Origin: Actinomycetes bacterium
GTDB taxonomy: Bacteria; Actinomycetota; Thermoleophilia; BMS3ABIN01
Direction of reading: 5' to 3'
Length of the DNA stretch: 8,833 bases
Assembly: GCA_021787775.1 (NCBI GenBank)
Contig: JAJYLK010000032.1
Span: 1 to 8,833, forward strand
Part shown: positions 6,664-8,833 of the stretch, in pieces
Layout: each line of letters begins with the position of its first letter
How positions within the stretch are numbered: the stretch's first letter is position 1
Position numbers and translations under genes: made by a program
Notes under the pieces: model-generated
Told to the model about the DNA's origin: nothing
Databases searched by the model: none
The model's input: the letters and a program-made list of their open reading frames with translations, nothing else

Positions 6664-6669
6664 CCTCCT
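6664..6669 (-). promoter_or_regulatory. Strong Shine-Dalgarno AGGAGG of the DUF1003 gene
   Basis: Read on the minus strand, AGGAGG is followed by 6 nt and then ATG 6657. It is the best SD in the window and fixes the start 10 codons inside the longest open frame. It contrasts with queH, the caspase gene and tgt, which lack an SD at normal spacing before their preferred starts. Confidence 0.8.
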
Positions 6670-6685
6670 GTGTTGTTTGGGCGCC

Positions 6686-6713
6686 ATTATAGCGCTCCAC
6701 GGTCAGATATGAA
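6686..6713 (-). promoter_or_regulatory. Promoter of the DUF1003 gene
   Basis: On the minus strand a perfect TATAAT occupies 6691 to 6686, and a -35-like TTCATA (4/6) occupies 6713 to 6708, with a 16-bp spacer. Transcription would begin near 6679, giving a leader of about 22 nt that includes the SD. DUF1003 can therefore be expressed independently of the caspase gene upstream. Confidence 0.5.
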
Positions 6714-6774
6714 ACAGATGCGGGCAAGCGGGAAGCCGGGTAAATCCGGTCAGGCGGAAAGGGCGGAGCGGGCG

Positions 6775-6816
6775 GCTGCGGCTGCGCCGGATCGGGCTGC
6801 GGCTGCGCCGGATCGG
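6775..6816. repeat. Perfect 21-bp tandem repeat, two copies
   Basis: Copies at 6775-6795 and 6796-6816 are identical. Each contains GCTGCGGCTGCG followed by CCGGATCGG. They lie just downstream of the caspase stop, in the 171-bp gap before the DUF1003 gene. The unit length is a multiple of three. Read on the minus strand in a frame other than that of the caspase, it gives DPAQPQP twice inside a Pro-rich stretch. It may be simple slippage in GC-rich intergenic DNA, or a trace of a lost C-terminal extension. Confidence 0.85.
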
Positions 6817-6828
6817 GCCGGGCGGTGT

Positions 6829-7764
6829 CTAAAGGTCGCCGCTCTGGGGGTAGTTGTCGGAGATCTGCGGATTCTGATGGTAGGCCTGCGACTGCTGGAA
6901 CGCGCCCCAGAAAGCCTGTTCGATCGGCAGTCCCCTGTCTATTCCCTGATCGACGAGAAAGTTGGTGAACACGCCGCGCTGGGCGCTGGGCAGCTCGTTG
7001 GAAAGCTCGTCGACCTGGCTGGAGGTCGTGACGATGCGGTTGGGGCCGGCGATGCCCGGGCGGATGAAGCCGCCCGCGAAGCAGCTGTCGATCGAGACCC
7101 ACATCAGGTGCGGATGGATGAGCGAGAGCTTGTCGGCCAGGTCGCCGTCCCAGATCAGACCGTCGCCCTTGTGGTAGTCATAATTGTAGAAGTCGAACGG
7201 CACCAGCGCCGAAGCCGCCGGGAAGCCGGGAATGTCCAGGCCGGCGCCCGCGCCGTTGCGCAGTCCGTGCCCGCTGTAAAAGAAAACGACTTCGGAGTTG
7301 GCGTTGATTCCGGGATTGGTTACCAGCCAGCTGAGCGCCGAAATGATGTTGTCGTGCGTCGCCTGGTTGTTCTGCAGCAGCCTGATGTTCTGCGGCAGGA
7401 AGCCCTTCTGCTGGGTGAGCATCCGGTACACGCTGCCGGCATCCTGGTCGGCGTAGTGGACCGCCCCGAAATCGTAATGGTCGTAGTCAATGCCGATGAT
7501 GACCGCGTACTTGCCAACGACGGGCGTGGCGGGTGCGGCTGCCGGCTGTGCGGCGCGCACCGGTGGCGCAGCGGATGCGGCTGCCGCCTGCGGCGATGGG
7601 GCGGACGGCTGGCCCGGCGGTGCGCCGGTTCCCTTGCTGGAGGATGCGGCAGCCGGAATCCTGAAGACGTCGTTGCCCTGGAGGGAATTGAAGCCTATGA
7701 ATCCGAGCACCACTACTGCGAGGGTTACTACAGCGATGATTGTCTTGCTACCGTGGAGGAACAT
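6829..7764 (-). CDS. Membrane-anchored caspase-family (C14, orthocaspase-like) peptidase
   Basis: This is a cysteine peptidase of the caspase fold, similar to bacterial orthocaspases and metacaspases; targets are unknown. From ATG 7764 it has 311 residues. It has a short basic N-terminus (MFLHGSK), a membrane helix at about 8-25, an Ala/Pro/Ser-rich linker at about 38-82, then the p20-like domain. That domain starts with KYAVIIGIDY (85-94) and ADQDA (105-109). Catalytic His166 sits in FFYSGHG and catalytic Cys228 in IDSCFAGGF. FTNFLVDQGID (266-276) and NPQISDNYP (298-306) close the domain. The Asp before the Ser-Cys resembles the acidic S1 pocket of metacaspases, suggesting Arg/Lys specificity by inference. 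The charge pattern places the catalytic domain outside the cytoplasm. In-frame ATGs at 7812 and 7782 would add 16 or 6 residues. I prefer 7764 because it gives a compact signal anchor and lies just after a -10-like TACAAT. Confidence 0.9.
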   Translation of the reverse strand: MFLHGSKTIIAVVTLAVVVLGFIGFNSLQGNDVFRIPAAASSSKGTGAPPGQPSAPSPQAAAASAAPPVRAAQPAAAPATPVVGKYAVIIGIDYDHYDFGAVHYADQDAGSVYRMLTQQKGFLPQNIRLLQNNQATHDNIISALSWLVTNPGINANSEVVFFYSGHGLRNGAGAGLDIPGFPAASALVPFDFYNYDYHKGDGLIWDGDLADKLSLIHPHLMWVSIDSCFAGGFIRPGIAGPNRIVTTSSQVDELSNELPSAQRGVFTNFLVDQGIDRGLPIEQAFWGAFQQSQAYHQNPQISDNYPQSGDL

Positions 7765-7772
7765 CCTTGGCG

Positions 7773-7778
7773 ATTGTA
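7773..7778 (-). promoter_or_regulatory. -10-like element TACAAT of the caspase gene
   Basis: On the minus strand TACAAT (5/6 match) is followed by 8 nt and ATG 7764, so transcription would start 1-2 nt before the start codon. No good -35 is visible at 16-18 bp. It supports both the 7764 start and a near-leaderless mRNA. If the start is really 7812 or 7782, this hexamer is coincidental. Confidence 0.3.
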
Positions 7779-7803
7779 ACATGAAACCCGGTGAAAGGAT
7801 AAT
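7774..7803 (+). promoter_or_regulatory. Putative promoter of tgt
   Basis: TTGTAA (7774-7779, 4/6) and GATAAT (7798-7803, 5/6) are 18 bp apart. The predicted start near 7810 leaves a leader of about 48 nt before GTG 7858. The -35 overlaps the minus-strand TACAAT of the caspase gene, so the two divergent promoters would compete. tgt needs its own promoter here because queA ends 1.7 kb upstream, beyond two opposing genes. Confidence 0.4.
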
Positions 7804-7814
7804 TCCGTGCATGC

Positions 7815-7837
7815 TCCGGCCTGCCCGGCCGGGTTTT
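7815..7837 (+). terminator. Terminator- or attenuator-like hairpin in the tgt leader
   Basis: CCGGCC (7816-7821) pairs perfectly with GGCCGG (7827-7832) around the 5-nt loop TGCCC. A T-G pair (7815/7833) extends the stem, and TTTT follows at 7834-7837. In the plus direction this resembles a short intrinsic terminator 20 bp before tgt GTG 7858 and just after the proposed tgt transcription start. It could be an attenuator, or it could stop antisense transcription coming from further upstream. The T-run is short, so function is uncertain. Confidence 0.35.
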
Positions 7838-7857
7838 CAGCTAAGATAGAACCTGTC

Positions 7858-8833
7858 GTGAACCCGTTTTCCTTTGAAATCGAGGCCCGCCAGGGCGAGG
7901 CGCGCGCGGCTGTGCTCAGGACCCCGCACGGCGCCTTCGAGACTCCCTGTTTCATGCCGGTCGGCACCCGGGCGACGGTGAAGACGCTCTCGCCGCGGGA
8001 CCTGGCCGAGGCCGGCGCCGGCGTCATCCTCGCCAACGCCTATCATCTTTATTTCCGGCCCGGCGTGGAAACGGTGGCGGCCATGGGCGGCCTGCACCGG
8101 TTCATGTCCTGGGAAGGCCCCATCCTCACCGACAGCGGCGGCTTCCAGGTGTTCAGCCTGGGGGAGACGGCCCGCATCCACGGCGACGGCGTCGAGTTCC
8201 GCTCGCTCTATGACGGCTCGGCTCATTTCTTCACCCCGGAGATGGCCACCGCGGTTCAGGAGCGTCTCGGCGCGGACATCATCATGTGTTTCGACGAGTG
8301 CCCTCCGGCCGGAGTCGACCGGGGATATCTGCGCCAGGCAGTGCTGCGCACAGCCGAGTGGGCCGGCCGCTGCCGGCGGGCGCAAGCACGGGAAGATCAG
8401 CTGCTGATGGGCATAGTCCAGGGCGGCACCGACCTCGATCTGCGCCGCGAGAGCGCCGAGCGCACCATCGAGCTCGGTTTCGGCGGCTATGCGCTGGGCG
8501 GCCTCAGTGTCGGCGAGGAGCGCGCGGCGATGCTGGAGACAATGCGGTTCACCGCTGGCCTGCTGCCGGCGGAGAAGCCGCGTTACTTCATGGGACTGGG
8601 CGATCCTGCCGGCATCCTCGAGGCGATCGCCGCCGGCATCGACATGTTCGACTGCGTGCTGCCCACGCGGGTGGCGCGCAACGGCCGCGCCTTTACCTCC
8701 GAGGGCAGCCTCAACCTGCGCAACGCGGTCCATGCCCTGGATGACGGCCCTCTGGAGCCCGGCTGCCGCTGCTACGCCTGCCAGAGCTTCAGCCGCGCCT
8801 ACCTCCGCCACCTGGTGACGCAGAAGATCGGAA
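7858..8833 (+). CDS. tgt: tRNA-guanine transglycosylase Tgt (3' end outside window)
   Basis: Tgt swaps guanine 34 of tRNAs with GUN anticodons for preQ1, the step before QueA and QueH. The first 325 residues are present. Motifs are RTPHGAFETPCFMPVGT at the N-terminus, ILTDSGGFQVFSL with Asp92 as the general base, CFDECPP in the base pocket, IVQGG, GGLSVGE, and MFDCVLPTRVARNG with Asp265 as the nucleophile. The zinc ligands Cys303, Cys305 and Cys308 follow, while the last ligand (His) lies beyond the window. The Val in GGLSVGE and the Cys in CFDEC mark the bacterial preQ1-using type. GTG 7858 gives MNPFSFEIEARQG, matching the usual family N-terminus, but has no SD. A GTG at 7807 in the same frame has AAGGA 7 nt upstream and would add 17 residues. 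yajC and secD are the expected downstream neighbours. Confidence 0.96.
   Translation, partial: MNPFSFEIEARQGEARAAVLRTPHGAFETPCFMPVGTRATVKTLSPRDLAEAGAGVILANAYHLYFRPGVETVAAMGGLHRFMSWEGPILTDSGGFQVFSLGETARIHGDGVEFRSLYDGSAHFFTPEMATAVQERLGADIIMCFDECPPAGVDRGYLRQAVLRTAEWAGRCRRAQAREDQLLMGIVQGGTDLDLRRESAERTIELGFGGYALGGLSVGEERAAMLETMRFTAGLLPAEKPRYFMGLGDPAGILEAIAAGIDMFDCVLPTRVARNGRAFTSEGSLNLRNAVHALDDGPLEPGCRCYACQSFSRAYLRHLVTQKIG

Noticed and set aside
6238..7779. A 513-codon open frame on the plus strand
   Set aside because: It is antisense to the DUF1003 and caspase genes and crosses the intergenic gap between them. The minus-strand products have clear family motifs and this one has none.
7765..7812. 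Caspase start at ATG 7812 (16 extra residues)
   Set aside because: GGAG stands only 1 nt before this ATG. It would place a poorly charged, hydrophobic extension before the basic n-region of the anchor and would require the caspase promoter to lie within the tgt leader hairpin or coding region. It remains possible and is noted in the gene entry.
7804..7857. preQ1 riboswitch in front of tgt
   Set aside because: The position fits biologically, but I could not find the pseudoknot pairing between loop and tail, nor the A-rich tail of preQ1-I. Only the simple hairpin is supported.
1..8833. CRISPR arrays, tRNA genes, insertion sequences or phage remnants
   Set aside because: I saw no regularly spaced repeats, no tRNA-like segment with a CCA-end stem, and no transposase, integrase or paired terminal inverted repeats. 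Almost all the DNA is covered by the eight genes.

Overview
The window is 8.8 kb of GC-rich, densely coded bacterial DNA. It carries eight protein genes, two of them cut by the window edges: ruvB loses its 5' part and tgt its 3' end. I see no rRNA, tRNA, CRISPR array, transposase or integrase. The GC-biased codon use, the MMPL exporter, the DUF3048 (YerB-type) protein, the DUF1003 protein, an orthocaspase and QueH in place of QueG suggest a monoderm, probably an Actinomycetota-type lineage with a queuosine pathway (Thermoleophilia, Coriobacteriia or Geothermincolia-like) or possibly Chloroflexota. This placement is inference from gene content and has modest confidence.

The plus-strand backbone is ruvB - queH - queA - tgt, a variant of the widespread ruvCAB-queA-tgt-yajC-secDF chromosomal cluster. 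Two other gene pairs break it up. Between ruvB (1-696) and queH lie a plus-strand MMPL/RND exporter (860-3235) and a minus-strand membrane-anchored DUF3048 protein (3232-4383). These two converge so tightly that their stop codons share one CTAG. Between queA (5087-6109) and tgt (from 7858) lie two minus-strand membrane-protein genes: a DUF1003 protein with a C-terminal coiled coil (6142-6657) and a membrane-anchored caspase-fold peptidase (6829-7764).

queH, queA and tgt are three steps of one pathway. Tgt puts preQ1 into the tRNA wobble position, QueA converts it to epoxyqueuosine, and QueH reduces that to queuosine. queH and queA are separated by 3 nt and should be co-transcribed. tgt has been cut off from them and seems to have its own promoter, which overlaps the divergent promoter of the caspase gene.

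The most interesting non-coding structure lies before the MMPL gene. A near-consensus -35 and a perfect -10 are separated by an overlong 20-bp spacer that contains a perfect 14-bp palindrome, the layout of MerR-type activated promoters. The most interesting protein context is the caspase/DUF1003 pair lodged between the queuosine genes, with the caspase domain predicted to lie outside the cytoplasm. Several genes have a -10-like hexamer 7-8 nt before the start codon and no Shine-Dalgarno, which suggests leaderless or nearly leaderless mRNAs.
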